A DNA stretch of 64,000 bases from Actinocorallia longicatena (GCF_039534125.1 NZ_BAAAUV010000005.1:62001-126000); one strand, 5' to 3'; positions 44,601 to 53,648 are shown, counted from the first letter of the stretch. Notes: generated from the sequence alone by a model not told the origin. Made by a program: numbers and translations.

Positions 44601-47600
44601 CTACAAGATCGGTACCAAGCGGCCGCAGGGCATCTCGCTGTGGTTCAAGGGCACGACCCCCAACGGGGTGCTGTTCTCCTACTCCGAGGAGAACCCCCTC
44701 ACCAACGCGACCGCTCCCAGCGACTACACGCCCGCCCTGTACATCGACAGCAACGGCAAGCTGAACGGCACGCTGTTCACCAACCAGGCCGCCGACCAAT
44801 ACACCCCGATCACCAGCGCGAACGCGGTCACGGACGGCAACTGGCACAACGTGGTGCTGACCGGCGACGGCGGCAAACAGTGGCTCTACCTCGACGGTGC
44901 ACTGGTCAACTCGAAGATCGGTCTGCACGAGGTTCCCGGGCAGTGGTACGACCTGGTCGGAGCGGGCTACCTCGGCTACAAGTGGCCCAACCAGCCGCAC
45001 TACTCGACGACCGTCAAGACCGGTTACGCCTCGTTCTACACCGGCTCGATCTCCGATGTCGCCTACTTCGACAAGACCCTGACCCAGGGCGATGTCACCA
45101 ACCTCAACACCGTCGCCAAGACTCCGAACGCGTTCCTGACCTCGATCACGAGGCCGTCCGGGAAGGCGTTCGCGGCGATCGACTACGACGGGGTCACCGG
45201 CACGGTCACCCATGTGACCGACGACAACGGCGGCGGCTGGAGCATCGCGACGCCGACCGTCAAGGGGTCGAGCGACGTCTACCGAGGCGCGGTCCTCGGC
45301 TCGGCGCCCGCCACTTACCTCCGGCTCGCCGACTCGGCGGGCTCCGCGCAGGCCACCGATCAGGTCAACTCGGGGACCGGGACTTACGCCAACGTCACGC
45401 TGGGGACGACAGGACCGTTCTCCGACGCCAGCGCCGCGTCGTTCAACGGCACTTCCTCGTATGTCCAGATGCCATCGAACAACGTCATCGGCACCCAGCC
45501 GGCCTCGGTCGAGATGTGGTTCTCCATGCCCGCCGGAAACGTCAACGGCGGTGTCCTGTTCGATCAGCAGGCCAATCCGCTGCCGGGCGCGTCCGCGCCC
45601 AGCGGTGACCATGTCCCCGCCCTCTACATCGGCAAGGACGGCAAGGTACACGGCAAGGTCTGGGACTCCAACGGCGTCAACAACCAACTGGTCTCGACGA
45701 AGCCTGTCAACGACGGTGCCTGGCACCATGTCGTGCTCGCCGTCGCCGCCGGCTCCCAGAGCCTGTACCTCGACGGAACCCCGCAGGGCACCACGATGGG
45801 CACTCTCATCCAGACGGCCAACAACTACAGCTATGTCGGTGCCGGATTCGTCGCCAACACCTGGCCCAGCGCTCCGACCAACAGCCTCGGCTACTTTCCC
45901 GGTTCCATCGCCGAGGTCGCCTTCTACCGCTCGACGCTCACCGGCCAGGACGCCGAGGCCCGCATGACGGCCGCCCGCGGTTCCGGTGGTCTCGCCCCGA
46001 TGAAGACCGTCACGGTTGTCGACCCCGGCGGCCAGACCGTCACCTACGACTACGACCTGGCCAACGGCTCCCGCGACCTCGCGATCACCGACCCGCTCGG
46101 CAAGAAGACCAGCTACGGGTACGACACCGGCGGCTTCCTGCACACGGTCACCGACCCGCTGGGCAACGTCGACACGACCGGCCACGACGTCCGCGGTAAC
46201 ACGGTCTCCAAGATCACGTGCCAGAACCAGGCGGCCAACCAGTGCTCGACGGAGTACTACTCCTTCTGGCCGGACGCCACCACCAAGCAGCTCACCCCGA
46301 ACCCGAAGAACGATCTGCTCCTCACCGAGCGGGACGGCCGCTCCACCGGCCCGACCGACGACACGTTCGTGAACGTCCATACCTACGACGCGGCCGGAAA
46401 CGAGATCGAGACCGTCTCACCGCCGGTTCCGGGCTTCCCCGGAGGCCGGTTCACCAAGATCTCCTACACGGACGGCACTACGATCGCGGCGGCCAACGGC
46501 GGGTTCGCGCCCGTGGGACTGCCGTACAAGACCGTGTCCCCCGGTGGTGCGACGACTCTCACGACCTACTTCCAAAACGGCGACATCGCCAAGATCAAGG
46601 ACGCCGCCGGGCAGGAGACAAGGTTCACCTACGACGGCCTCGGGCGCCGGAAGAGCGTCACCATCGTGTCGGACACCTATCCGGCCGGCGTGACGAAGAC
46701 CTTCACCTACGACGCCGTCGGGAACGTCACCGAGGAGCTCAATCCGGCGGTCACCAACCGGGTGACGGGCGCGATCCACACGGCCAGGATCGTCTCCGCC
46801 TACGACCTGGACAGCAACCTCCTGTCACAGACGATCAGCGACACCACCGGCGGTGACGCCTCCAGGACTACGTCGATGACCTACAACGCCAACGGCCTGG
46901 TCGACACCAGCACCGACGCGTTGAACAAGGTCATCCAGACCGCCTACGACGGCTACGGCAACAAGATCCGGGAGACCGACGAGAACGGGCAGGTCACGGA
47001 GTTCGCCTACGACGCGAACGGCCGTCTCACCACCACGACGCTGAAGAACTACACCGGTGACCCGAACAACCCCACGGCCGCGCAAGATCTGATCACCGAG
47101 TCCCGCACCTACGACGCGGCGGGCCGGATCGCCTGGACCAAGGACGGGCTGGGGTACAAGACCAAGTACACCTACACCGACAACGACCTGGTCGCGAAGG
47201 TCACCAGGGTCGACCAGAACGACCTCAACCCGTTCGTCCAGGAGGAGAACTTCTACGACGCCGGCGGCAACGCGATCAAGAAGATCATCAACAACGGCGC
47301 CACCACCTCGCTCGCCACCGTAGACACCGCGGGCCGGACCCTGTCGACGACCGACGATCCGACCGGGGCCAACCGCAAGACCACGTTCTCCTACACGCCC
47401 GACGACGAGGTCGCCACCACGACCGAGACCGATGGAGGCTTGTGGCCGGTCACGACGTCCTACACCTACGATCCGCTCGGCCGGACGACGAGCAAGTCGA
47501 TCACCGGTGACGATCCGGGTCACCCGGTCGCGTGGTGGAAGCTCGACCAGACCTCCGGTGCCAGTGTGCCCGACGGCTCCGGGGACGGCTTCACCGCTGC

Positions 47601-50600
47601 CGCGGGAACCAACGTCACCTGGGCGGACTCCGCAGCGGTCCTGAACGGGCAGGCCGGAGCCCAGATCGCGACCAACGGCCCCGTCGTCGACACCTCGCAG
47701 AGCTTCACGGTGTCGGCCTGGGCGAAGCTGAACACCCTGACCGGGACGCAGACCGTCCTCAGCCAGGACGGGAACCAGCAGAGCGGCTTCTTCCTCAAGT
47801 ACGACGGTGGCACCGGCAAGTGGGCGTTCATGCGGGTCGGGACCGACGTCGCGAGCCCCTCCGCCTATCCGTCGGTCAATGGGCCCACCGCGGTACTGGG
47901 AACCTGGACCCATCTGACGGCATCGTTCAACTCCGCCGACGGGAACATGACGCTCTACGTCAACGGGGTGTCGCAGGGCACCATCGCCGATCCCACTCCG
48001 TTCGCCACCTCCGGTCCGTTCGTGATCGGCCGCGCCAAGTTCGCCGGCAACCTCGTCGACTACGTGAACGGGTCCGTGGGCAACGTCCAGGCCTACAACC
48101 GGGTGCTGTCCGGGACCGAGGTCACCAAGCTGTTCACCAACGGACGAAACGGCGGGACCACGGCCTCCTTCACCAAGGCCACCACCCGCTGGACGCTCGA
48201 CCAGCGAGGCCTGGCGACGGCCATGACCGACCCGAACGGGAACGTCACGACTTACGCCCACGACGAGATCGGCCAGCAGACCCAGGTCACCGCGCCGACC
48301 GTCAACGTCGAAGTCGGCGGCGGCACCTCGGCCGCGGTCCACCCGATCTCGCTGACCGGCTACGACACCTTCGGCGACGAGACCGAAACCCAGGACCACA
48401 ACGGCAATGTGACGGTCACCGCCTACGACGCCGAAGGCCAGCAGACCAAGGTCACCCAGCCCTCGTACACGGCGCCGGGAGCGGGGACGCCCACCGTCTC
48501 CGAGCAGAAGTGGGCCTACGACAACGCCGGTCAGGTCATCAACACCACCGACGGCCGAGGGAAGATCACCCGCTACACCTACGACCAGCGCGGCAACGTG
48601 GCCAAGGTCGAGGACGCGCGGGGCGGTTTCACCAAGACCGCCTATGACCGCAATGGTGAGGTCATCTCGGTCATCTCGCCCGGAGGTGCACAGAACCAGG
48701 CGACCTACGACCATCTCGGCCGGAAACTCACCGAAACCGAGCTCGACCGGTATCCGGCGCCGACCTCCTCGACGACCACGTACTCCTACGCGGCCTCGGC
48801 GACGAACCCCGGCGGCGCCTTCCTTGCCTCGACCAAGACCCAGAACAACGTCACCACCACCTTCGGCTACAACAACCTCGGCGAGCAGACTCGCGTCACC
48901 GACGCGGCCGGTGCCCTCACCACCACCGACTACGATCAGTTCGGCCGCCCCAGCAAGACCACGCTGCACGACGGCACCTCGACCCGGATCTCCTACGACC
49001 TGCTCGACAACCCGGTCGAGGCCAAGAACGTCGACTCCGACGGGACGACCATCCTGCGCCAGGTCAGCAGCGCCTACGACGCGGCGGGCCGGTTGATCTC
49101 TACCACGGACGCCCGAGGGCACACGACGACCTTCACGCGCGACGCCCTCGGGCAGGTGACCGCCCAGACCGAACCCGTCGACGTCGGCGTCGGGATCACC
49201 AGTTCGTTCGGCTACGACGCCGCCGGCAACCGGACCCGTTTCACTGACGGCCGCGGCTACGCCCGGATCTACACCTACAACTCGTGGAACAGGCCAGAGA
49301 CGGCGGTCGAGCCTGCCACCGCGACCTACACGACCGTGGCGGACAGGACGACCACGATCAGCTATGACGCCAACGGCCAGCCGGTCAAGACCGTCTCGCC
49401 CGGCGGCGTCACGACCAACAACACCTTCAACGACGTCGGCCAGCTCACGGGACAGACCGGCACGGGCGCGGATGCCGCCACCACCGACCGATCCTTCACC
49501 TTCGACGCCGACGGCCGCATGACCAAGGCCGAGACCGCGGCGATCGGCGTCACCGTCCCCGCGACCAGTGAAACCTTCACCTACAACGACCGGGACAGGC
49601 TTCTCACCACGGCCGGATCGGCGGGTGTCAGCTCCTTCGCCTACAACGGTGACGGCCTCACGACCTCCCGCACAGACGCCGCAGGCACCACCACATACAC
49701 CTACGACACGGCGAACCGCCTCTCCACCCTGAGCGATCCGACCACCAGCAAGGTGCTGACCTACGGATACGACACGATGTCGCAGCCGACCAGCATCGCC
49801 TACGGCACGGCGGGGAACACGCGGACCTTCGGCTACGACCACCGGCACCAGCTCACCAGCGACGTCCTGAAGAACAGCGGTGGCACCACGCTTGCGTCCG
49901 TCGCCTACGGATACGACGCCAACGGCAACGAGACGTCCAAAACGACCACCGGGGTCACCGGGGCGGCGGCCAACACCTACACCTACGACTGGTCGGACCG
50001 GCTCAAGAGCTGGAACAACGGCTCCGTCAACACCCTCTACGACTACGACGCCTCAGGTAACAGGATCAAGATCGGTGCGAACGTCCTCACCTACGACGCT
50101 CGCAACCAGCTCACCTCCGATGGCACGAACACCTACACCTACACCCCGCGCGGCACCCTGGCCACCCAGACAAGACCGGGCGGCACCGTCAGCTACACCA
50201 GCGACGCCTACGGCCAGCAGGTCACCGAGGCGACCCTCGCGGGGGGCACCCAGACCTACAGCTCTGATGCCCTGAACAGGAACCTCACCGGCAGTGGACC
50301 GGGTGGCAGCCGCACCTTCGCCTATTCCGGTCTGTCCAACACGCTGGCGTCCGACGGCACGAGCACCTACAGCCGTCTCCCCGGCGACAGCCTGGTCGGC
50401 ATCGGCACTCCGAACGGCAGCGGCGGCTCCACCGGAACGGGCGTCTTCGCCTTCACGGATCTGCACTCGGACGTCATCGCCAACTTCACCGCGACCGGCG
50501 GCCTGACCGGCTCCACCGCCTACGACCCGCTCGGGAACATCCTCGGCACGACCGGCATGACGGGCAGCCTCGGGTACCAGTCCGGCTGGACCGACACCGC

Positions 50601-52305
50601 CACCGGCAAGGTCAACATGTGGTCCCGCTGGTACACCCCGGCCATCGGCCAGTTCCAGAACAAGGACTCCGTCTCCCTCGACCCGGTCGGCAATTCCACT
50701 GCGGCCAACGCCTTCGCCTACGTCGATGACAACCCCCTCACCGACATCGACCCCACAGGCAATTGCGGCCTCTTCGGCCACTTCTGCGGGTTCACCAAGG
50801 CCGTCACCGCACCGTTCAGCTTCGTGATGCCTTTCGTGAGTCCTGTCACGAACTTCGTCACCCAGCACTACAACAATGCGGTCAAACACGCGAAGAAGGC
50901 CGCCGCGAAGGTCAAGCGGAGCCTTCAGACGACAGCCCAGAAGCTGCGCGACCTCAAGCGGGAGGCCCAGAAACGCCTCACCCGCTACTACAACGAGAAG
51001 GCGAAAAAGGTCCGCAAGATCACCCAGCGGGTCAAGGAGAGCTACTCCAACAGCAAGAAGAAGCTACGCAAGAAACTGGAGAAAAAGCTCCCCAAACGCC
51101 TGGTCAAGAACCTGGCCACCGCCGGCACCATCCTGGAGAACACGACCAAGGGCCTGGCCAACATGGCCGTCGCACCCGTGGTCAACACCTACAAATGCGC
51201 CAAGGGCAACTGGAAGTCCTGCGGCGACCTTGCCATGAACATCATGTTCGGCCCCATGGGCAACCCCCTGGACATGGTCACGAGCACCGTCGACACCGTG
51301 AAGGACGTCGTCGACGACTGCCGCAAGGGCGACTACGACTCCTGCATCACCAAGACCATCACCTACGGGGCCATCGCCCTCGCCACCCGCAAACTCCCCT
51401 TCGCCAAGGGCCCCAAGGGCATCAAGACCCCCAAGGGCGCGAAGCCGACCGCCAAGCCCTCCCCGAAGGCCACCCCCCGCCCAAAGGAGAAGACGAAGCC
51501 CAAGGAGGAGGACTGCAACAGCTTCGTCAAGGGCACCTTGGTCGTGATGGCGGACGGCTCCAAGAAGACGATCGAAACGATCTCGATCGGCGACAGAGTC
51601 TTGGCCGGAGCCGCTGAGAGCGGAGCAAAGAGCGCGCAGACGGTCGGCGCGACCATCAAGGGGACCGGCGACAAGAAACTCGTCACGCTCACGATCGACA
51701 TTGATGGAGACAGAGGCCAGAAAACCGCCAAAATCACCGCGACCGCCGGCCATCCCTTCTGGGTTCCCGCTCAGCGCACCTGGGTCGATGCGGGAGAGCT
51801 GAAGTCGAACGACTGGCTCTTCACCAGCTCCGACGACCTCGTGAAGATCGATGCAGTCCGGACCTGGACGCAGAACACCACGGTTCACAACCTCTCAGTC
51901 GCCACCGTCCATACCTACTACGTGCTGGCGGGTCCCACGCCGGTCCTGGTACACAACTCGGGGCCGTGCCCGCCGGAGAAGCTCTATCATTACACCAACG
52001 AGGCTGGCCACGATGGGATCACCGCCAGCCGGCAATTGTGGCCTTCGTTGAAGGCGAGTAACCCGAAGGATGCGCGGTATGGTGACGGTCAGTACTTGAC
52101 TGATATCAAGCCGGGAACCAAATCTCTTGGACAGCTATCGGCAGCCTTCTTGCGTGTACCTTGGGCGGGGCAGAAGTTCACCCACTTCGTCGAGATTGAT
52201 GTTAGAGGACTAAACGTGATCCAAGGTCGACCTGGAGTCTTCGTAATTCTCAACAACGGTCCGCTTGACCTGGTAGGGCGTATCCTCGGCTCGGGGCTCA
52301 ACTGA
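41632..52305 (+). CDS. RHS polymorphic toxin with HINT domain and HYD1-type ADP-ribosyltransferase tip
   Basis: 3557 residues from GTG at 41632. N-terminus: hydrophobic segment 8-28 and a signal-like helix near 48-68. Then DNRLRE-type domain (about 388-575), Fn3-like domain (580-685), RHS N-terminal DUF6531-like region (about 696-823), LamG-like domains near 923-1165, 1218-1447 and 1963-2170, YD repeats between and after them to about 2940, and the RHS core (2940-3044, ending DNPLTDIDPTGN). A Lys-rich linker follows, then a pretoxin HINT autoprotease from Cys3295 to Asn3442-Ser3443 (TAGHPFWVP; VLVHNS). The last 114 residues (KLYHYTNEAGHDGITAS, DARYGDGQYLTDI) match the Tox-ART-HYD1 fold, so the released tip should ADP-ribosylate a target. 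The next gene is the immunity candidate. Confidence 0.9.
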   Translation: MISLSLSQVFLGLVVLVSVMMAGAYIGGRFSGARRRHVGWFGPRASFRIVFTAGVALIATLTSEPAMAMSALVETPELRLPGVEAVEGLVRGKPTPKWGDLPKQGGGTANGDPVMVSGDGTRANKGNGHKPKPGKGELPEYERLKPKYPEGASADGTVGYVKRTSKRLAAKSTATSDYFQNADGTTTRIMSQSPVNYHDAKGGWQPIDTTLKQSGGRFEETANGVNADFAASAADPRLVHLTADGHEISYGLQGAAPVAPTVSGSTATYPEALAKTDVQLETTPTGIKETLVLKASDAQAEWVFPLDTGGLQPVIDEGGGIRFQDPRGKVVTRAPPAFAEDSKYDPRSGLPATTRQITYRLEDRDGTKVLVMTLDPEWLKSPERVFPVKVDPTYTMYSASTYVMTNANGDHSTERLIAVGSWDNGPHTARSYLKFPDQGLDYSGVTVASAKLQIFNVWASTCTAQQFDIFEGLEDWNSWDAKMQSYATSPGYTQWLGYNSQTLTTACANTTFDPSIGQWLDVPVAAANLPIIQGWANGTRPDYGLVLAAPVNDNAHWKQFASSNNWSTPPKFVVTYNTGKIPPRLRNQAPADGNVFDTLTPTLSATGEVDPAATTKQIRFKVYNDASTLVADSGNQNTTDSLASWTVPAGALTWGKSYYWTAQSYDGTTYSSNPPWLTFSVQVPQPTITSSLSQNSDRGFDPGNGNYTTSATDADVETIGPDLQVSRDYNSRDPRVSGAFGAAWSSVYDSQVAEQYTTSGAVKGTYVTYPEGSVVGFGKNSDGSFTPPSGRYVSFRSVSNGYTLTDKDGTLYTFTQSLGGGKYGISSIADASNRAITFTWTSGKITKVVSGISGRSLNLAWTTPAAPLKPHVSTVTTDPATPGDNSTIQTWTYTYTGDKLTQACSLGCTVYGYASGSNYHSQVLDTGADSYWPLAEPSGTVANSANLANQGSDKGTYSNVTLGVTGPLAGGSATAAGFNGTNSAVQLPRTYKIGTKRPQGISLWFKGTTPNGVLFSYSEENPLTNATAPSDYTPALYIDSNGKLNGTLFTNQAADQYTPITSANAVTDGNWHNVVLTGDGGKQWLYLDGALVNSKIGLHEVPGQWYDLVGAGYLGYKWPNQPHYSTTVKTGYASFYTGSISDVAYFDKTLTQGDVTNLNTVAKTPNAFLTSITRPSGKAFAAIDYDGVTGTVTHVTDDNGGGWSIATPTVKGSSDVYRGAVLGSAPATYLRLADSAGSAQATDQVNSGTGTYANVTLGTTGPFSDASAASFNGTSSYVQMPSNNVIGTQPASVEMWFSMPAGNVNGGVLFDQQANPLPGASAPSGDHVPALYIGKDGKVHGKVWDSNGVNNQLVSTKPVNDGAWHHVVLAVAAGSQSLYLDGTPQGTTMGTLIQTANNYSYVGAGFVANTWPSAPTNSLGYFPGSIAEVAFYRSTLTGQDAEARMTAARGSGGLAPMKTVTVVDPGGQTVTYDYDLANGSRDLAITDPLGKKTSYGYDTGGFLHTVTDPLGNVDTTGHDVRGNTVSKITCQNQAANQCSTEYYSFWPDATTKQLTPNPKNDLLLTERDGRSTGPTDDTFVNVHTYDAAGNEIETVSPPVPGFPGGRFTKISYTDGTTIAAANGGFAPVGLPYKTVSPGGATTLTTYFQNGDIAKIKDAAGQETRFTYDGLGRRKSVTIVSDTYPAGVTKTFTYDAVGNVTEELNPAVTNRVTGAIHTARIVSAYDLDSNLLSQTISDTTGGDASRTTSMTYNANGLVDTSTDALNKVIQTAYDGYGNKIRETDENGQVTEFAYDANGRLTTTTLKNYTGDPNNPTAAQDLITESRTYDAAGRIAWTKDGLGYKTKYTYTDNDLVAKVTRVDQNDLNPFVQEENFYDAGGNAIKKIINNGATTSLATVDTAGRTLSTTDDPTGANRKTTFSYTPDDEVATTTETDGGLWPVTTSYTYDPLGRTTSKSITGDDPGHPVAWWKLDQTSGASVPDGSGDGFTAAAGTNVTWADSAAVLNGQAGAQIATNGPVVDTSQSFTVSAWAKLNTLTGTQTVLSQDGNQQSGFFLKYDGGTGKWAFMRVGTDVASPSAYPSVNGPTAVLGTWTHLTASFNSADGNMTLYVNGVSQGTIADPTPFATSGPFVIGRAKFAGNLVDYVNGSVGNVQAYNRVLSGTEVTKLFTNGRNGGTTASFTKATTRWTLDQRGLATAMTDPNGNVTTYAHDEIGQQTQVTAPTVNVEVGGGTSAAVHPISLTGYDTFGDETETQDHNGNVTVTAYDAEGQQTKVTQPSYTAPGAGTPTVSEQKWAYDNAGQVINTTDGRGKITRYTYDQRGNVAKVEDARGGFTKTAYDRNGEVISVISPGGAQNQATYDHLGRKLTETELDRYPAPTSSTTTYSYAASATNPGGAFLASTKTQNNVTTTFGYNNLGEQTRVTDAAGALTTTDYDQFGRPSKTTLHDGTSTRISYDLLDNPVEAKNVDSDGTTILRQVSSAYDAAGRLISTTDARGHTTTFTRDALGQVTAQTEPVDVGVGITSSFGYDAAGNRTRFTDGRGYARIYTYNSWNRPETAVEPATATYTTVADRTTTISYDANGQPVKTVSPGGVTTNNTFNDVGQLTGQTGTGADAATTDRSFTFDADGRMTKAETAAIGVTVPATSETFTYNDRDRLLTTAGSAGVSSFAYNGDGLTTSRTDAAGTTTYTYDTANRLSTLSDPTTSKVLTYGYDTMSQPTSIAYGTAGNTRTFGYDHRHQLTSDVLKNSGGTTLASVAYGYDANGNETSKTTTGVTGAAANTYTYDWSDRLKSWNNGSVNTLYDYDASGNRIKIGANVLTYDARNQLTSDGTNTYTYTPRGTLATQTRPGGTVSYTSDAYGQQVTEATLAGGTQTYSSDALNRNLTGSGPGGSRTFAYSGLSNTLASDGTSTYSRLPGDSLVGIGTPNGSGGSTGTGVFAFTDLHSDVIANFTATGGLTGSTAYDPLGNILGTTGMTGSLGYQSGWTDTATGKVNMWSRWYTPAIGQFQNKDSVSLDPVGNSTAANAFAYVDDNPLTDIDPTGNCGLFGHFCGFTKAVTAPFSFVMPFVSPVTNFVTQHYNNAVKHAKKAAAKVKRSLQTTAQKLRDLKREAQKRLTRYYNEKAKKVRKITQRVKESYSNSKKKLRKKLEKKLPKRLVKNLATAGTILENTTKGLANMAVAPVVNTYKCAKGNWKSCGDLAMNIMFGPMGNPLDMVTSTVDTVKDVVDDCRKGDYDSCITKTITYGAIALATRKLPFAKGPKGIKTPKGAKPTAKPSPKATPRPKEKTKPKEEDCNSFVKGTLVVMADGSKKTIETISIGDRVLAGAAESGAKSAQTVGATIKGTGDKKLVTLTIDIDGDRGQKTAKITATAGHPFWVPAQRTWVDAGELKSNDWLFTSSDDLVKIDAVRTWTQNTTVHNLSVATVHTYYVLAGPTPVLVHNSGPCPPEKLYHYTNEAGHDGITASRQLWPSLKASNPKDARYGDGQYLTDIKPGTKSLGQLSAAFLRVPWAGQKFTHFVEIDVRGLNVIQGRPGVFVILNNGPLDLVGRILGSGLN

Positions 52306-52306
52306 G

Positions 52307-52588
52307 ATGCGATACGTCAAGGTGACGTGGCAGCATGAGTTCGATGACGAGCCGATTCTCTATCTCAGTGAACTCGGTGACGACGGTTATGAGACTCGCA
52401 AAGTTCAGATTTTTCGGGACGGCCGAGTTGAGTGGGCAGATGAGCAGCGTGAGACCGCGACCGTTGGCCTATCCGAGATCCCATTTCCGTCGCTGGAGGA
52501 GATATCGAATCAGCCGGAATTCGAGGCGGAGGAGATAGGGGCGGAGGAGTTTGAGCAAGCCTGGTTGGAGGCGCGGGCGGCTTTCTGA
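52307..52588 (+). CDS. DUF6881 protein, probable immunity to the HYD1 toxin
   Basis: 93 residues, acidic, starting one base after the toxin stop. MRYVKVTWQHEFDDEPILYL, SELGDDGYETRKVQIFRDGR and IPFPSLEEISNQPEFE match DUF6881 proteins. Immediate position after the toxin tip, small size and acidity suit an immunity protein that binds and blocks the ADP-ribosyltransferase in the producer. Its base composition is lower in GC than the RHS body, like the toxin tip. Confidence 0.8.
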   Translation: MRYVKVTWQHEFDDEPILYLSELGDDGYETRKVQIFRDGRVEWADEQRETATVGLSEIPFPSLEEISNQPEFEAEEIGAEEFEQAWLEARAAF

Positions 52589-53101
52589 ACTAGGTGTACT
52601 CGGTCTTGTGATGGGTGGCCGTTGACGCCCATATGGCTCGGTGGTTGTAGTGGTGTAGCCAGGGGCGAATGCTTACGATGGGCGCAGCGCCGACCCGACG
52701 GGAGCAAGCGGCTACCCGGCGGCATGGCGTCTGCTGTCTGCCTCAACCGGACGGTCCTGGGCGCCTGTGTGAGCCCGGCTAGAGTGAACGACCGCCACGG
52801 CGCTGCGATCCTACTATCTGCAGTACGCTCTGGTCGGCTGTGGCCACGGTCTGCCTCATCGGCCGGAAGTCGCCGACCATGAATCCTACGTTTGTCGACG
52901 CAGATTCGTGAGGAAGGTGAGTAGGGTTCCAGCCACGCTGAAGCAAGGCCAAACGCGGTGTTCTAAATATCGCTTGAACGACCTCTGGCGAGACATGCCC
53001 CCGGGCACTCGGCGCTCGATTCGGAGCAGGTGTGCTGAGTTCGGCGCTGAGGGTGTGGAGATCGTAGGCTTGTGACCTGCGGAAACTGGGGTAGAATTCG
53101 G
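52589..53101. other. Gene-poor right part of the island
   Basis: 513 bp between the immunity gene and the right repeat. Frames are open but composition and starts give no convincing protein. It may hold decayed remnants; nothing recognised. Confidence 0.5.
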
Positions 53102-53183
53102 GATTTTCACCATCTTCGAAGGCACCTCCGAGATCCAGCGCCTCGTCATCGGCCGCACCGTGACGGGCCTCCCCGTCCGCTAG
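53102..53183 (+). repeat. Right copy of the dehydrogenase 3'-end direct repeat
   Basis: In frame it encodes the same last 26 residues as 40177-40257. The five differences are four synonymous third-base changes (ATC/ATT, GTC/GTG, ACA/ACG, CCG/CCC) and stop TAA/TAG. No start or 5' part of the gene is attached. Confidence 0.95.
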
Positions 53184-53200
53184 ACCTGACCAGCGAAAAC

Positions 53201-53234
53201 GCGCCCTCACCCAGGACCTGCCGGGTGGGGGCGC
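53201..53234 (+). terminator. Terminator after the right repeat, probably the original acyl-CoA dehydrogenase terminator
   Basis: A 12-bp stem (GCGCCCTCACCC with GGGTGGGGGCGC, one G-T pair) and a 10-nt loop, 17 bp after the duplicated stop codon. It suits a gene that no longer reads into it. Confidence 0.8.
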
Positions 53235-53290
53235 GCCTTGTTCCGGGACCCTCTCAGAGCCTCAGGTAGAGGTGCTTCGCATCGCAGGGG

Positions 53291-53530
53291 TTAGGACTCT
53301 CGGCATCCGGGCGGGGGTCCGGGCAGCAACTCCCAGTCGTGCTCGTGAAGTGCGCGTTGGCATACAGCCCATCTGATGTCAGCGCTGCCGGCGTCTTCTA
53401 GCTGAACGCTGGCGATCACTTCGCCATCGCATCCCTCGTGCGCGCTGCACTCTCCTCCTGCCGCTTTGGTCTTGCGGCCCTGGTACCACTCTGGGGTGTA
53501 TCGCCAGGCGCCTCGTAGGCGGGACTTCAT
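53291..53530 (-). CDS. Small hypothetical protein
   Basis: 79 residues from ATG at 53530, no clear ribosome site. Tryptophan-rich with a CSAHEGC stretch and one more cysteine, which could bind zinc. No family recognised; it may be a fragment. Confidence 0.35.
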   Translation of the reverse strand: MKSRLRGAWRYTPEWYQGRKTKAAGGECSAHEGCDGEVIASVQLEDAGSADIRWAVCQRALHEHDWELLPGPPPGCRES

Positions 53531-53648
53531 GGTTCTGACGGTACGTATGTCGGGGCGAACCGTCTCGGCTTTGCTCCATCTGCGCTCCACCGCATCGCTG
53601 TTCAGGCAGATCTCGCCGGGGCTTTCACGATGTCGGGTGGGAGGGTTG

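Noticed and set aside
46825..49848. 1007-codon minus-strand frame inside the RHS gene
   Set aside because: Shadow of the YD repeats; composition is Val/Gly/Arg-rich and shows no domain.
50880..51500. Lys-rich region as a separate DNA-binding toxin domain
   Set aside because: It lies before the HINT domain and is a low-complexity basic linker with repeated KK/KP; the tip after HINT is the better effector.
52622..52882. 86-codon plus-strand frame after the immunity gene as a second immunity protein
   Set aside because: No ribosome site, irregular composition, no recognisable fold.
40258..53101. Integrase or transposase within the island
   Set aside because: All sizeable frames were examined; none has a tyrosine or serine recombinase or DDE motif.
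53102..53183. Reading the right repeat as a separate acyl-CoA dehydrogenase pseudogene
   Set aside because: Only the last 26 codons exist with a sharp left border and no further 5' remnant, and all sense-codon changes are synonymous. A decayed paralogue would show more than this.
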